64,000 nt of DNA from JALCRY01 sp050946575 (GCA_050946575.1 JBMNVB010000005.1:1-64000); one strand, 5' to 3'. Shown: positions 34,907-44,120, counted from the stretch's first letter. The notes: generated from the sequence alone by a model not told the origin. Numbers and translations: made by a program.

Positions 34907-37666
34907 ATGTTTGACTATCTCAGAAAAAACGCGGCGAAATATAAGGAAATTCGGGAGGAGATCTATCGTCAGAACAGAGAAATGTATATCAGGCTGGTAG
35001 CGACCGGTCTGTGTGTTTCGGGTGCGATAGACATTGCCAATGCCGTGCTGTCGAGCAGTATGCCGGTGCTGATAGTGAACCTGCTCCTTTTCCTGTATTT
35101 TATACTGCTCTTCATTTTCAAAAAACAGGTACTCGCTCTGTATGAGAGAAAACCGGGCATCCGGCTCATGTATATGCTGTGCGCGATACCGCTCACGCTT
35201 GCCCTGATCAAGGACGCCTGCCTGATGCCGGACGCGGATTCGTTTGTTTTTTTCGTTTTCATACTGATACTGCCGCTGTTCCTGTTTGACACTCCGATAT
35301 ATGTTTTTGCATTTGTCACCACATATATCCTGGTGTTCCTGTTCTGCGACTGGCTTTTCTGCACATATGAAATATTCATGACCGATATGGTGCACGGGCT
35401 TGTGTGCTGGCTCGCGAGCATTTCCATGTCCATGAGCATGCTCAACATAAAGACAAGATCAGCCGAGCTGTATCTGCAGTCGGTAAAGCGGTCCGAACAT
35501 CATACCGTGTCCGGTCTGAAGAATCTGTATGCGTTTGAGAGAGAAATGAGCATATATTACGATTCCACGGTCAATCTGCTCGCTATAGATCTGGATGACT
35601 TCAAGTTCTTCAACGAAACGTACGGACATGAGGCCGGCGATGAGATCATCTCCAAATTCGCGGAGGTGCTCCGTGAGACGTTCGGAGCGGAATACTGCTA
35701 CAGCTGGGGCGGGGATGAATTTCTCATAGCCGCGTTTGAAACAGGCGACCGGCTGATAGAGGAACAGGTGAAGCTGCTCCGCGAGCGCACCCGTGAAATG
35801 GAGATCGGGGGAAGAAAGATAAGGCCGAAATTCACTTCCGCCTGCATAATGGGCGAGTGCGACGGCGAGGATTCCCTGAAAGAAATGATAGAAGCAGCAA
35901 GACAGCTTCTCGGCATTGCCAAGGCCGAGAAGAAGGGAACGAGCGTGTTCCGCACCATGGATCAGTTCCGCATCGACCTCGCGGAAAGAGAGGGAACGGT
36001 CATCTCGCCCGACATGAAGGATCATCTCACCGGGCTTCTGAATGTCAAGGCGTTCACCGCGCAGGCGGAGCTCGCCGTCGAGAGTACGGTCGATCTGGAA
36101 AGCGATCCGATCGTAGTATATTTCAATATTTCGAATTTCAGGAGCTTTAACCAGAGCTTCGGATTTTTCGAGGGGAACACCCTGCTGAGACATGTCGCCG
36201 ATATCCTCAGGACTGAATTCCCGGGGATGAGGATCGGGCGGTTCGGAGAAGACCACTTCGTGGTATTCACATATGCGGAAAATATCATGGACAGGCTCGA
36301 GTCGGCGAACAGGCGGTTCCAGGATTACGCGAACGGGGTGAATATGCGCCTCTGCGCCGGGATCTACAGGTATAAAGAGGGAACCAGGGTCGATTTCGCC
36401 TGCGACTGCGCGAAGGCGGCCTGCGACAGTATCCGTGACAATGCGGAGCGCGTCTACCGCTGGTTCGATGAGGATCTCGAGCGTGTCGTTTCGATGCAGC
36501 AGCATGTGCTCAATCATTTCCACGAAGCAATGCGCGAGGGCTGGATACAGCCGTATTATCAGCCGGTGGTACGCGCGATAAACGGCCGTGTCGCTTCGTT
36601 CGAGGCGCTCGCCAGATGGAACGACCCGGTGTACGGCAATATCTCGCCGGCCGATTTTATAAGCATTCTGGAACGCAGGCATCTCATCGACCAGCTCGAT
36701 ATGTATATCGTCGAGAAAGTGTGCGAGGGATTCACGACGCGCGAGCGTTCGGGCAGGAATATAGTTCCCGTTTCAGTCAACATCTCGCGTCAGGATCTTG
36801 AAAACGGGGACATAGCGGCGAAGATACTTGACATTGCGGACCGGACGAATGTCGACTACAGGAATATCGTGATCGAGGTCACGGAGAGCATCGCCGACGC
36901 CGATCATGACATGATCAGGGCATTCATTAAAAAATTCCATGATGTCGGGATGGAAGTATGGCTCGACGGCTTCGGGAGCGGATACGCGTCGTTCGACATA
37001 CTGAAGGAATTTGATTTCGATACAGTGAAGCTCGATATGCGGTTCCTCGAGGATTTCAGCCCGAACAGCAAGAGCAGCTATATCATTGAGGAAGTTTCCG
37101 ATCTGATCCAGAGAGTCGGGATGCACTCCCTGATAGAAGGCGTGGAGACGGAAGAACAGGTGCGGTTCCTGCGCAATGTAGGGATAGAACTCCTGCAGGG
37201 CTATTATTATTCGAAGCCGGTGCCGCTCTCGGGACTGGGAGGCCAGCTTGGCAAGGGAAGGCTCCTGAGTACGGAGACATCACGCGAACGCGAGTACTAT
37301 AATAACCTCGGAGCGATAAGTCCGTATTCGCCTAACGCGCTCGGACTCACTCCTAAGGCGCAGACCCTGATAGACAGTCTGCCTGCCGCGATCGTTGAAT
37401 TTGATCCGAATCAACACAAAATATACACGATGCGCACGACTCCTGCGTGCAGGCGGCTGATGGCGATCGGAGAACTGAATTTCGAAAGGCTGGAGCGGGA
37501 CGACCTGATAGAACTCCTGGAAGAATGCAACAAGAAGATGGGATGGGCGCATATCAAGAGAGACTTTACGGATCTCGGCACGGCGTATGTGAACATCTGC
37601 AAGATCGGCGAGAACCCGGATACCGGATCCATAGCCTACTACATACTGGTAGGCGACAGGCAGTAG
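34907..37666 (+). CDS. Membrane GGDEF-GGDEF-EAL cyclic-di-GMP protein
   Basis: The ~919-residue protein has five or six N-terminal helices (to about 185), two GGDEF domains, an EAL domain and a C-terminal ~110-residue tail that may be PAS-like. The first GGDEF is intact (SWGGDEFLIA, near 268), so cyclase activity is plausible. The second is degenerate (FGEDHFVVF). The EAL domain keeps EALARW, EVTES and EGVETEEQ, but the metal-binding pair DDFG is DGFG (LDGFGSGYAS), which should weaken or abolish hydrolysis. So it may be a cyclase or a c-di-GMP sensor. I prefer ATG 34907 (GAGGGG ten bases upstream) over ATG 34889, which abuts its purine run. A link to exopolysaccharide output is suggested only by adjacency. 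Confidence 0.88.
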   Translation: MFDYLRKNAAKYKEIREEIYRQNREMYIRLVATGLCVSGAIDIANAVLSSSMPVLIVNLLLFLYFILLFIFKKQVLALYERKPGIRLMYMLCAIPLTLALIKDACLMPDADSFVFFVFILILPLFLFDTPIYVFAFVTTYILVFLFCDWLFCTYEIFMTDMVHGLVCWLASISMSMSMLNIKTRSAELYLQSVKRSEHHTVSGLKNLYAFEREMSIYYDSTVNLLAIDLDDFKFFNETYGHEAGDEIISKFAEVLRETFGAEYCYSWGGDEFLIAAFETGDRLIEEQVKLLRERTREMEIGGRKIRPKFTSACIMGECDGEDSLKEMIEAARQLLGIAKAEKKGTSVFRTMDQFRIDLAEREGTVISPDMKDHLTGLLNVKAFTAQAELAVESTVDLESDPIVVYFNISNFRSFNQSFGFFEGNTLLRHVADILRTEFPGMRIGRFGEDHFVVFTYAENIMDRLESANRRFQDYANGVNMRLCAGIYRYKEGTRVDFACDCAKAACDSIRDNAERVYRWFDEDLERVVSMQQHVLNHFHEAMREGWIQPYYQPVVRAINGRVASFEALARWNDPVYGNISPADFISILERRHLIDQLDMYIVEKVCEGFTTRERSGRNIVPVSVNISRQDLENGDIAAKILDIADRTNVDYRNIVIEVTESIADADHDMIRAFIKKFHDVGMEVWLDGFGSGYASFDILKEFDFDTVKLDMRFLEDFSPNSKSSYIIEEVSDLIQRVGMHSLIEGVETEEQVRFLRNVGIELLQGYYYSKPVPLSGLGGQLGKGRLLSTETSREREYYNNLGAISPYSPNALGLTPKAQTLIDSLPAAIVEFDPNQHKIYTMRTTPACRRLMAIGELNFERLERDDLIELLEECNKKMGWAHIKRDFTDLGTAYVNICKIGENPDTGSIAYYILVGDRQ

Positions 37667-37685
37667 CCGGATATGATGACAGAAA

Positions 37686-37716
37686 AAAGACTGCCGCGTG
37701 ACCGCGGCAGTCTCTT
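37686..37716. terminator. Bidirectional terminator between the GGDEF-EAL gene and thiM
   Basis: AGACTGCCGCG and CGCGGCAGTCT pair around a short loop. TCTTATATT follows on plus and TTTTTTCTGT on minus, so it is stronger for the minus-strand thi operon. Confidence 0.85.
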
Positions 37717-37742
37717 ATATTCCTTCCGGACGTATCAATGCA

Positions 37743-38639
37743 TCAAAGCATTTCCACCTTAGCGTATTTTTCCAGAGTATCTCCCGTCATATTGAAGACG
37801 GCGTCGATGAGGTCGGTGCGGAACGAGGCATTGCCCGTACCGTTCTGAAGTCTCTTTTCTTCCGCTATCTCGCCGGCCGCTCCCATGCAGACCATTGCGG
37901 TCACGGTCGCGTCGAACGCGGAATCTGTGTTCGCGCCGCAGAACGATCCGATGAGTGAAGTCACCATGCAGCCGCTCCCGGTGATGCGGGACATCGTTGC
38001 GCAGCCGTTCCTGATGACGGCGATACGCCCGCCGTCCTGCTCCGGCTCGGCGACGAGATCTGTCGCGCCTGATATCGCGATAACAGCGCCGGTCTTTGTC
38101 GCGAGCTGCCTTGCCACAGCCGCGGACTCTTTTAAATTGCTGTCTGTAACTACATCAAGGTCGCTGGCGTCGACGCCGGAGACGAATCCGCTTTCTGTGA
38201 ATCCGGCGTTCCCGCTTTCGCTTTCGTGGACCGCCTCGGCCGCGCCGCACTGCTGAGATGCGATGAATTTGATTTCAGACGCGTTCCCGCGGACGGCTGC
38301 GAATCTGACGCTGTCGAAAAGTTCTGCGCTCGCGTTGCGGCGGAGCCTCGTCCCTCCGACAGCCACCGGATCGAGTACGACAGGACGTCCGAGTTCGTTC
38401 GCGCGTCTTCCGGCGAGCACCATCGCTCTGTGATCCTCGATCGCGCCCATGTTGCAGACTAGAGCGGCGGATCCTTCCGCCGATTCTTCGATTTCATCCA
38501 CGACAGTGGGCATCGACGGAGTCCCTCCGGCCGCGAGGATGATGTTCGCGCAGTCGTTTACTGTCACGAAATTCGTGATGCACATTGTGAGCGGCGTTGT
38601 CTCCCTTACAGCCGCAAGTCTTTTTCCGAGGTCGATCAT
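37743..38639 (-). CDS. thiM: Hydroxyethylthiazole kinase
   Basis: ThiM phosphorylates 4-methyl-5-(2-hydroxyethyl)thiazole, salvaging it for thiamine. The 298-residue ribokinase-like protein shows the N-terminal CITNFVTVNDCANIILAAGG block, PVVLDPVAVGGTRLR and the anion-hole/catalytic region RITGSGCMVTSLIGSF. It is slightly longer than usual (about 270) because of an insertion around residues 135-155 (HESESGNAGFTESGF). It overlaps thiW by four bases and is under the TPP riboswitch. No thiD or thiE is in the window. Confidence 0.95.
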   Translation of the reverse strand: MIDLGKRLAAVRETTPLTMCITNFVTVNDCANIILAAGGTPSMPTVVDEIEESAEGSAALVCNMGAIEDHRAMVLAGRRANELGRPVVLDPVAVGGTRLRRNASAELFDSVRFAAVRGNASEIKFIASQQCGAAEAVHESESGNAGFTESGFVSGVDASDLDVVTDSNLKESAAVARQLATKTGAVIAISGATDLVAEPEQDGGRIAVIRNGCATMSRITGSGCMVTSLIGSFCGANTDSAFDATVTAMVCMGAAGEIAEEKRLQNGTGNASFRTDLIDAVFNMTGDTLEKYAKVEML

Positions 38640-39259
38640 TTTTCCTCCTCCTTTATTTCTTCTGTTTCTTCGAATTCTTCTTCGCCCGCGTGGAGCTGGC
38701 CGATCAGTCTGTCGAGCACGCCGCGTTTTTTGAGCAGCAGCAGGACCATGACGCCCATGGCTCCTCCGACTACCGCCGACGGCGTATAGAACGGTATGAA
38801 ATAGAACGGCGACTGAGCGTCAAGGCCGTAGAAATATTTCATGAGAGGATATGACGCCATGGCTCCGCAGAATCCTGTGCCGAACACCTCGCCGACCCAT
38901 ACAAGATATATATTCTTCGTCTTTCTGTATATCAGGCCGCCGAGGATCGGGCCGAATATCGCGCCGGTGACCGCCTGTATCGTCCTGCCTGTGCCCATGC
39001 GCATGAGCCCGCAGAGCAGCGCGGCGCAGAAACCGTACCACGGCCCCAGGAACGGAGCGGCACAGACGTCAACAAAATGCTGGAACGGCGCCATGGCCGG
39101 GAACCAGACGCACGTGTTCAGAACGAACGCGAGGCATGCGAACATCGCCGTGAGCACGAGCATCTTCGTCCTGTTCCTCCGCTTTGCCTGTTTCAGTCCT
39201 TCTTTTCTTTCTTCCTTAGTGAGCGCGCGAGCAGGCGCCTTTTCAGATACTTCGCTCAT
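38636..39259 (-). CDS. thiW: ThiW, substrate-binding component of an ECF thiazole transporter
   Basis: The 207-residue integral membrane protein has five or six helices and resembles ThiW, the S-component predicted to import the thiazole precursor with a shared ECF module encoded elsewhere. Typical features are KMLVLTAMFACLAFVLNT, the PFQHFVDV loop and PILGGLIYRKTKNI. A basic N-terminal ~30 residues and an acidic C-terminal tail flank the membrane part. ATG 39259 has GGAGG upstream; a longer in-frame reading to 39322 lacks a site. The context (TPP riboswitch, thiM) strongly supports the role. Confidence 0.9.
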   Translation of the reverse strand: MSEVSEKAPARALTKEERKEGLKQAKRRNRTKMLVLTAMFACLAFVLNTCVWFPAMAPFQHFVDVCAAPFLGPWYGFCAALLCGLMRMGTGRTIQAVTGAIFGPILGGLIYRKTKNIYLVWVGEVFGTGFCGAMASYPLMKYFYGLDAQSPFYFIPFYTPSAVVGGAMGVMVLLLLKKRGVLDRLIGQLHAGEEEFEETEEIKEEEK

Positions 39260-39458
39260 TGTCAGACCTCCTTCTTTACGGGAAACGTTGTCAGGCGGCG
39301 TTTCCCACTTCCGGCGAAGCAAAAAGCTCCGCCATTGTCAGGTGTCGGTCGAGGCTTGCTGGCCTCCTCTCACGCCGGAACACGGCTTCCCATCGCTGCC
39401 TTACAAGACCCGAGGCGCTCCCCTCCGGCCCGCCCGCTTCCCGCGGGATAAGTGACAA

Positions 39459-39590
39459 TAAACAAAGAGGCCCCGTGCGGAGCCTCCGTGATTTTCGATC
39501 TGACTTCCTACGTCGGCATTATCCGCATCAGGTGAAGGGTCGAATAAATTCCTCTCAGCCCGCGTGCGCGAGCTCCCCTGTGTTTTTTTT
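39459..39590 (-). ncRNA. TPP riboswitch with downstream terminator (thiWM leader)
   Basis: On the minus strand the leader contains GGGGAGC, the conserved GCTGAGAGG, ACCCTTCACCTGATGCGGAT, then AATGCCGACGTAGGAAGT, which are the hallmarks of the THI-box aptamer (about 39500-39587). GAGGCTCCG/CGGGGCCTC followed by TTTGTTTATT (about 39459-39490) is the expression-platform terminator. Thiamine pyrophosphate should therefore shut off thiW-thiM. The ~200 bases between it and thiW hold a further hairpin but no gene. Confidence 0.95.
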
Positions 39591-39602
39591 ATCAACAATG
39601 CA

Positions 39603-39631
39603 ATAATACTATTAACAAATATATATTTCAA
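39603..39631 (-). promoter_or_regulatory. Promoter of the TPP-regulated thiWM operon
   Basis: On the minus strand TTGAAA (39626-39631) and TATTAT (39603-39608) are 17 bases apart, just upstream of the riboswitch. Confidence 0.75.
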
Positions 39632-39797
39632 GTGAAAAATAATCCTTCACATTTGGTCAAAAACAAGTTAAAATTGGATTTAATTTAATACAATTAAAAT
39701 GTAAACTCGGGAATTGGAAAATGCACAAGAATATGCCGAGATAATTTAGCCGGACATGAAAAGCGGAATGATGCTTAAACAAACATCAAAAAAATAC

Positions 39798-39827
39798 TTT
39801 ACAATTTACAATACCGTATGGTAAAAT
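39798..39827 (+). promoter_or_regulatory. Promoter of the diguanylate cyclase gene
   Basis: TTTACA (39798-39803) and TAAAAT (39822-39827) with 18 bases between, the -10 preceded by ATGG so that a TG extension is present. The region from 39632 to 39797 is AT-rich and otherwise empty. Confidence 0.65.
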
Positions 39828-39872
39828 ATATCGGGTATTAGATAATGAGTGTATATTCAGGGAAAAGATAAC

Positions 39873-41042
39873 ATGACTGATGCCTATTTTTATACGTATT
39901 TATTTTTACTGATAGCCGAGATGATAATGAGTATAGTCATGCTCGGTAATCTGGACAGGAGCATCGGACGTGATTTTGAAGTCAGGACCTTCAAGAATCT
40001 CATCCGAGTTTTTATGTTGTTCATCATAACGGAGTTTTTCTGGGTGGGGACGAATTCGGATGTGCTGCCTCTGTCGGAGAATATCACTATCTTCGTATCG
40101 CTGCTGAACGTCGGTTCGATATCGACTGTGACTTATATCTGGTTCAAATATGTGCAGGCGAAGGTGCACCCGGAATTCGCGAATAATAAACTTGCGAATA
40201 TTATATGGGCGCTGCCGATCGCCGTTGTTTATCTGCTCCGGATCTTCTCGATCAGGACTCACTGGCTGTTTTACTGCGTGGGGAGCCATACATATCAGGG
40301 CAGATTCTATCCGCTCCTCGGGTTCCTGCTCATCGTCTATCTCGCGTACGCGACATGGATAGCCGTCATGAAAGGGCGCAGCGCTAAACTTTCTTCAGAA
40401 AGAGAAGAATACTACGCATTGATAAGATTCATAATCCCGCCCATCATAGCGCTGTTCATAGACGAGCAGGTATACTACACGCCGGTCGTCGGGCTCGGCG
40501 TGCTGGTCGGCATATTCATGGTATATGACCATACGATGAAATCGAAGATATTCAACGACGCGCTGACAGGGCTGAACAACCGCAGAAAGGCGGAAGACTT
40601 CATCGAGACATCCATCCCGAACGCGTCGACGGAGCACCCGCTCGTCATCTGCATGATGGACGTGGACAACTTCAAGAAGATAAATGATACATACGGACAT
40701 AACGAAGGCGACAAGGCACTGATCATCATCAGCGAATGCCTGAAGGAAACGGCGTCTTCAAAATCGACGTTCGCCGGCAGGTACGGCGGCGACGAGTTCC
40801 TTCTGATAGGCAGAAAAGAGTATTTCGGCGCTCCGAAAAAGTTCCGGCAGGATCTGGACGCGCTGCTGGATTCCATGTGCAAGTCGAACGGTATGCCGTA
40901 CAGGATCTCGCTCAGCATGGGATGCGCGTATGTCACGGATCCGAATGAGTCCCGCGAGGAAGTCATAAGGCGCGCGGACGACCAGCTTTACATGGACAAG
41001 CGGCGCCGGCAGAAACTTTCGTCGGAGCAGAAAATCGGATAG
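39873..41042 (+). CDS. Membrane diguanylate cyclase
   Basis: The 389-residue protein has about seven N-terminal helices (to ~220) that form a membrane sensor, and a C-terminal GGDEF domain. The domain contains DALTGLNNRRKAEDF, the metal/GTP blocks MMDVDNFKKINDTYGHNEGD and RYGGDEFLLI. All catalytic residues are intact, so it should make cyclic di-GMP. An RxxD inhibitory site is not obvious upstream of GGDEF. AGGGAAAAG precedes ATG 39873; GTG 39849 is the alternative. It is monocistronic, between its own promoter and a strong terminator. Confidence 0.92.
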   Translation: MTDAYFYTYLFLLIAEMIMSIVMLGNLDRSIGRDFEVRTFKNLIRVFMLFIITEFFWVGTNSDVLPLSENITIFVSLLNVGSISTVTYIWFKYVQAKVHPEFANNKLANIIWALPIAVVYLLRIFSIRTHWLFYCVGSHTYQGRFYPLLGFLLIVYLAYATWIAVMKGRSAKLSSEREEYYALIRFIIPPIIALFIDEQVYYTPVVGLGVLVGIFMVYDHTMKSKIFNDALTGLNNRRKAEDFIETSIPNASTEHPLVICMMDVDNFKKINDTYGHNEGDKALIIISECLKETASSKSTFAGRYGGDEFLLIGRKEYFGAPKKFRQDLDALLDSMCKSNGMPYRISLSMGCAYVTDPNESREEVIRRADDQLYMDKRRRQKLSSEQKIG

Positions 41043-41049
41043 AAAATCT

Positions 41050-41078
41050 GCAATGCCGTGAACCGGCATTGCTTTTTT
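41050..41078 (+). terminator. Terminator after the diguanylate cyclase
   Basis: GCAATGCC and GGCATTGC form a perfect 8-bp stem around GTGAACC, followed by TTTTTT. Confidence 0.9.
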
Positions 41079-41097
41079 AGTGGAGAAAGAGGATGTC

Positions 41098-41556
41098 ATG
41101 ATAAGAAGAAGCAATGCCGCGGACTGCGGCGATATTTATGAGATGATCTGTGACATGGAGAAAGAGACCTTGGACAGGAACGTGTTCGACCTGATATACT
41201 TGGAACAGTTGAATAACGAAAATATGCTGTGTCTCGTCAGCGAAGACGGCGGCGGAGTCCGTGCGTTCATAAATCTGAGATTCGAGATGCAGCTGCATCA
41301 CTGCGAGCGCATCTGCGAGATAATGGAGTTCGTCGTGAAAGACGGATACAGGGACCGCGGCCTCGGAGCCGCCGTGCTCGAAGCGGCCTTCCGCGCCGCC
41401 CGGGAAAACGGATGCGCACAGATAGAGGTCGCGTGCAATCAGCTCAGAGAAGACGCACACAGATTTTATATCCGCGAAGGCATGAACAACTTCCACTATA
41501 AATTTTCCAAACGTCTTTCGGGCCGGGACAGCGGCGAAAACAGACTTGGCAGGTAA
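41098..41556 (+). CDS. GNAT-family N-acetyltransferase
   Basis: The 152-residue GNAT protein begins IRRSNAADCGDIYEMI and contains motif A as VKDGYRDRGLGAAVLEAAF near 80-98, with RFYIREGMNNFHYKF at the C-terminus. I chose ATG 41098 because AAAGAGG lies five bases upstream; GTG 41080 is in frame but lacks a site. The LTA-synthase-like gene follows after 14 bases, so the two probably form one operon. The substrate is unknown; a wall- or teichoic-acid-related substrate is only a guess from the neighbour. Confidence 0.87.
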   Translation: MIRRSNAADCGDIYEMICDMEKETLDRNVFDLIYLEQLNNENMLCLVSEDGGGVRAFINLRFEMQLHHCERICEIMEFVVKDGYRDRGLGAAVLEAAFRAARENGCAQIEVACNQLREDAHRFYIREGMNNFHYKFSKRLSGRDSGENRLGR

Positions 41557-41570
41557 ACAGAAAGGACCGG

Positions 41571-43559
41571 ATGGGGAGCAGAAAAGAAGCGATAAAAAAA
41601 GATTTCACAGTATGGAAGGGTTCCGGGCTGATCCTGATAATTATCGGCGTGTGCCTTACATTTTATTCGGAGGCGTCTCCGGCCGGCAAGGCGTTCTGCG
41701 TCGCGGCATACAGCGCAGCGGCTGTATTCTCACTGACGCCGGTCTCCCGTGACAGAGGGAAAATCATACAGCGCGTCCTGTTCGCGGTCTCCCCGTTGGC
41801 GTCATATTTCATACTGGAGATCTTTACGGGCGTCGGGACCGGAAACGCCGCGGCGAAGCTTTTCTCCGTGACCGGGGCCGTGAACATATTTATTCTCGTG
41901 CTCGTACTCTGGATGTGGTATGTGATCCTGAACAAGATCAAATCGGCCGCCGTGTGTGAGATCGCGTTCGCGTTCACGCTCGGCGGGGTGGATTACATAC
42001 TCATAATGTTCCGCGATTCCCCGCTGCTCGCGCACGACATCGCATCTGCCGTGACGGCGGCCGGCGTGGCCTCGAATTATTCTCTCGTCCTGTCCGCTTC
42101 GGCCGCTTACTGCATGACGTTCGCGATAATATACCTCGCGGTGCTTGCATCAATGCACGGATACAGGAGCATCGACCGGCGGCGCCGGCTCGCGTGCTGC
42201 GGCCTTTTCCTCTGCGGGGCATTGATGCTTGCAGGCGTGATGACGGGCACGAACGCGATAGGGAAAACGGAGATATCCGGCATTGATATAACCGGAAGTT
42301 TCAAAAAGAACGGGACGGCGCTGTCCTTTGCGATGAGCGTAAGGGACGCGAAGGTCGAAAAACCGGAAGGGTACAGCGTCGCAGCCGCGAAAGAGGCGGC
42401 GGAAGGATACAGGTCGGACAGTGCCGGGACCGGACTGACCGTGTCGGAGGAGCATCCGAACGTGATCGTGGTGATGGACGAATCGTATGCGGACCTCAGT
42501 TATCTCGGGCAGTTCGATACGGCGCAGGACTATGCGCCGTTCTACAGGAGCCTGAGTGAAAATACGATCAAGGGCACACTGCACACGTCGGTGTTCGGCG
42601 GGAACACGGCAAACACTGAATACGAGTTCCTTACCGGGAACAGCCTCGCATTCATGCCGCTCCATATGGTGCCGTTCAACTATAAGGCAAAGGACGGTAC
42701 GCCGTCTGTGGCCCGTACGCTCGCGGCGCAGGGATACGGCGGCGACATAGCGTTCCACCCCGGCAGGGAAAGTTCATATAACAGGAACGATATATATCCC
42801 GCATACGGATTCAAAAAGGCGATGTTCCTGGATGATGCCGCGAGCAGCGAAATGCTGCGCGCCTATCTTTCGGACAGATCGGATTTCGAAACAATAATGA
42901 GCGAATACGAAAAATACAGAAGCGGCGGAGCGTCTGATCCGTTTTTCATGTATAACATCACCATCCAGAATCACAGCGATTACAATGATGCGAACGGCAG
43001 GGTGAGCGGCGCCGATTATCTCAGCGGAGATCTCTCCGGCTGCGAATCGACGGAGCAGTACCTGAAGCTAGTAAGGAAGACCGACGACGCGCTGAAGGAC
43101 CTTATCACGTATTACGAAAAAACGGATGAGCCGACGGTAATAATCTTCTTCGGCGACCATCAGCCGATGGTCGATGAAAAATTCTATGACGAGGTCCTCG
43201 GAAATACAGACGGGAACATCGAAAAGGAGGAACTGAAATACCGCGTTCCGTTCATGATCTGGGCGAACTACGATATACAGGAGGAAAGCGGCGTGCAGAT
43301 CTCCGCGAATTATCTCGGGTCGTATCTCCTCGATAAGATCGGAGCGCGCATGACCGGATATGATAAATACCTTCTGGATCTTTACCGGAAAGTCCCCGTG
43401 ATAACATCCGTCTGCTATATGGGAGATGACGGGAAAATCAGGGAGCGCGGCGAAAAATCGAAGTACAGCCAGTACCTGCGTGAATATCAGATCCTGCAGT
43501 ATAACAATACAGTGGATGCGGAAAACAGGATCGGCGGATTTTTCAGACTGCGCGAGTAA
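41571..43559 (+). CDS. LTA synthase-family sulfatase-fold membrane enzyme
   Basis: The 662-residue protein has about six N-terminal helices (to ~225) and an extracellular alkaline-phosphatase-fold domain (about 295-620). LtaS-type enzymes move glycerol phosphate from phosphatidylglycerol onto a growing teichoic acid. The nucleophile is the threonine near 348 in NTANTEYEFLTGNS. Metal-binding residues are in VIVVMDESYADL and IIFFGDHQPMVDE. AAAGGA precedes the ATG. The substrate could instead be another phospho-alcohol, since the family includes phosphoglycerol transferases of unknown target. Confidence 0.88.
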   Translation: MGSRKEAIKKDFTVWKGSGLILIIIGVCLTFYSEASPAGKAFCVAAYSAAAVFSLTPVSRDRGKIIQRVLFAVSPLASYFILEIFTGVGTGNAAAKLFSVTGAVNIFILVLVLWMWYVILNKIKSAAVCEIAFAFTLGGVDYILIMFRDSPLLAHDIASAVTAAGVASNYSLVLSASAAYCMTFAIIYLAVLASMHGYRSIDRRRRLACCGLFLCGALMLAGVMTGTNAIGKTEISGIDITGSFKKNGTALSFAMSVRDAKVEKPEGYSVAAAKEAAEGYRSDSAGTGLTVSEEHPNVIVVMDESYADLSYLGQFDTAQDYAPFYRSLSENTIKGTLHTSVFGGNTANTEYEFLTGNSLAFMPLHMVPFNYKAKDGTPSVARTLAAQGYGGDIAFHPGRESSYNRNDIYPAYGFKKAMFLDDAASSEMLRAYLSDRSDFETIMSEYEKYRSGGASDPFFMYNITIQNHSDYNDANGRVSGADYLSGDLSGCESTEQYLKLVRKTDDALKDLITYYEKTDEPTVIIFFGDHQPMVDEKFYDEVLGNTDGNIEKEELKYRVPFMIWANYDIQEESGVQISANYLGSYLLDKIGARMTGYDKYLLDLYRKVPVITSVCYMGDDGKIRERGEKSKYSQYLREYQILQYNNTVDAENRIGGFFRLRE

Positions 43560-43575
43560 TCACCCCGCGGCGGTC

Positions 43576-43604
43576 TTGACGGAAAATCGCAAAAGGGGTA
43601 TGCT
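43576..43604 (+). promoter_or_regulatory. Promoter of the glycine riboswitch transcript
   Basis: TTGACG (43576-43581) and TATGCT (43599-43604) are 17 bases apart and lie just upstream of the first glycine aptamer. Confidence 0.6.
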
Positions 43605-43617
43605 TATTATCGGTTGA

Positions 43618-43826
43618 CGAGATGAAATTCGCAGGAAAGTGGCATTGCGCCCGCCGAAGGAGTAAAACTCTCAGGTGTCCGCGGCCGGACTGAGCTTATC
43701 GTCCGGGGATGAAAACTGTGGATGGATCGTCGCTCTGGAGAAGTCCGGCATCTAAGCCGGATGCCGAAGGTGCAACGCGCGCTATTAAGCGCGGCGAATC
43801 TCTCAGGCAAAAGGACAGAGCAGAGA
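43618..43826 (+). ncRNA. Tandem glycine riboswitch without an adjacent gene
   Basis: Two gcvT-type aptamers are visible. The first has GCCGAAGGAGTAAAACTCTC then AGGTGTCCG (about 43618-43705). The second has GGATGCCGAAGGTGCAA, a variable stem and CTCTCAGGCAAAAGGACAGA (about 43725-43826). A short linker with GATGAAAACTGTGGATGG joins them. Such riboswitches normally control gcv genes or glycine transporters. Here no such gene follows: the next supported CDS starts 400 bases later behind its own promoter. Confidence 0.93.
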
Positions 43827-44120
43827 ACATGTACCCGCGGGCCGCGGGATGCGGCCGCCTGAAAACAATTCTGCCTTTATGTCCAAGACTGATACGGATC
43901 GCCGCGGCGTTCCGTTTTTCATTTTGAGAAAGCGGACATCCTCCCACGCAGCGCGTGGATCAGAGGCGCTTCCCGTAAAGATGCCGGCGACAAAATCACC
44001 CCGTCATTTATTGCATAATGACAATGCGCTCCGCGGTATTCGGGGCGCACAAAAAACACAGCCGCGGTCCATGCCGCGGCTTTCCGCATTTCAGAAAAAT
44101 ACCGGCCCTGCAAAAAAATA
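43827..44120. other. Stretch behind the riboswitch with no supported gene
   Basis: Short frames exist but none has a ribosome site or a known domain. AGCCGCGG and CCGCGGCT (about 44071-44092) form a hairpin whose minus-strand side is followed by TGTTTTTT, so it can act as a minus-strand terminator. CCCGCGG/CCGCGGG at about 43833-43848 could fold as part of a riboswitch expression platform. Confidence 0.5.
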
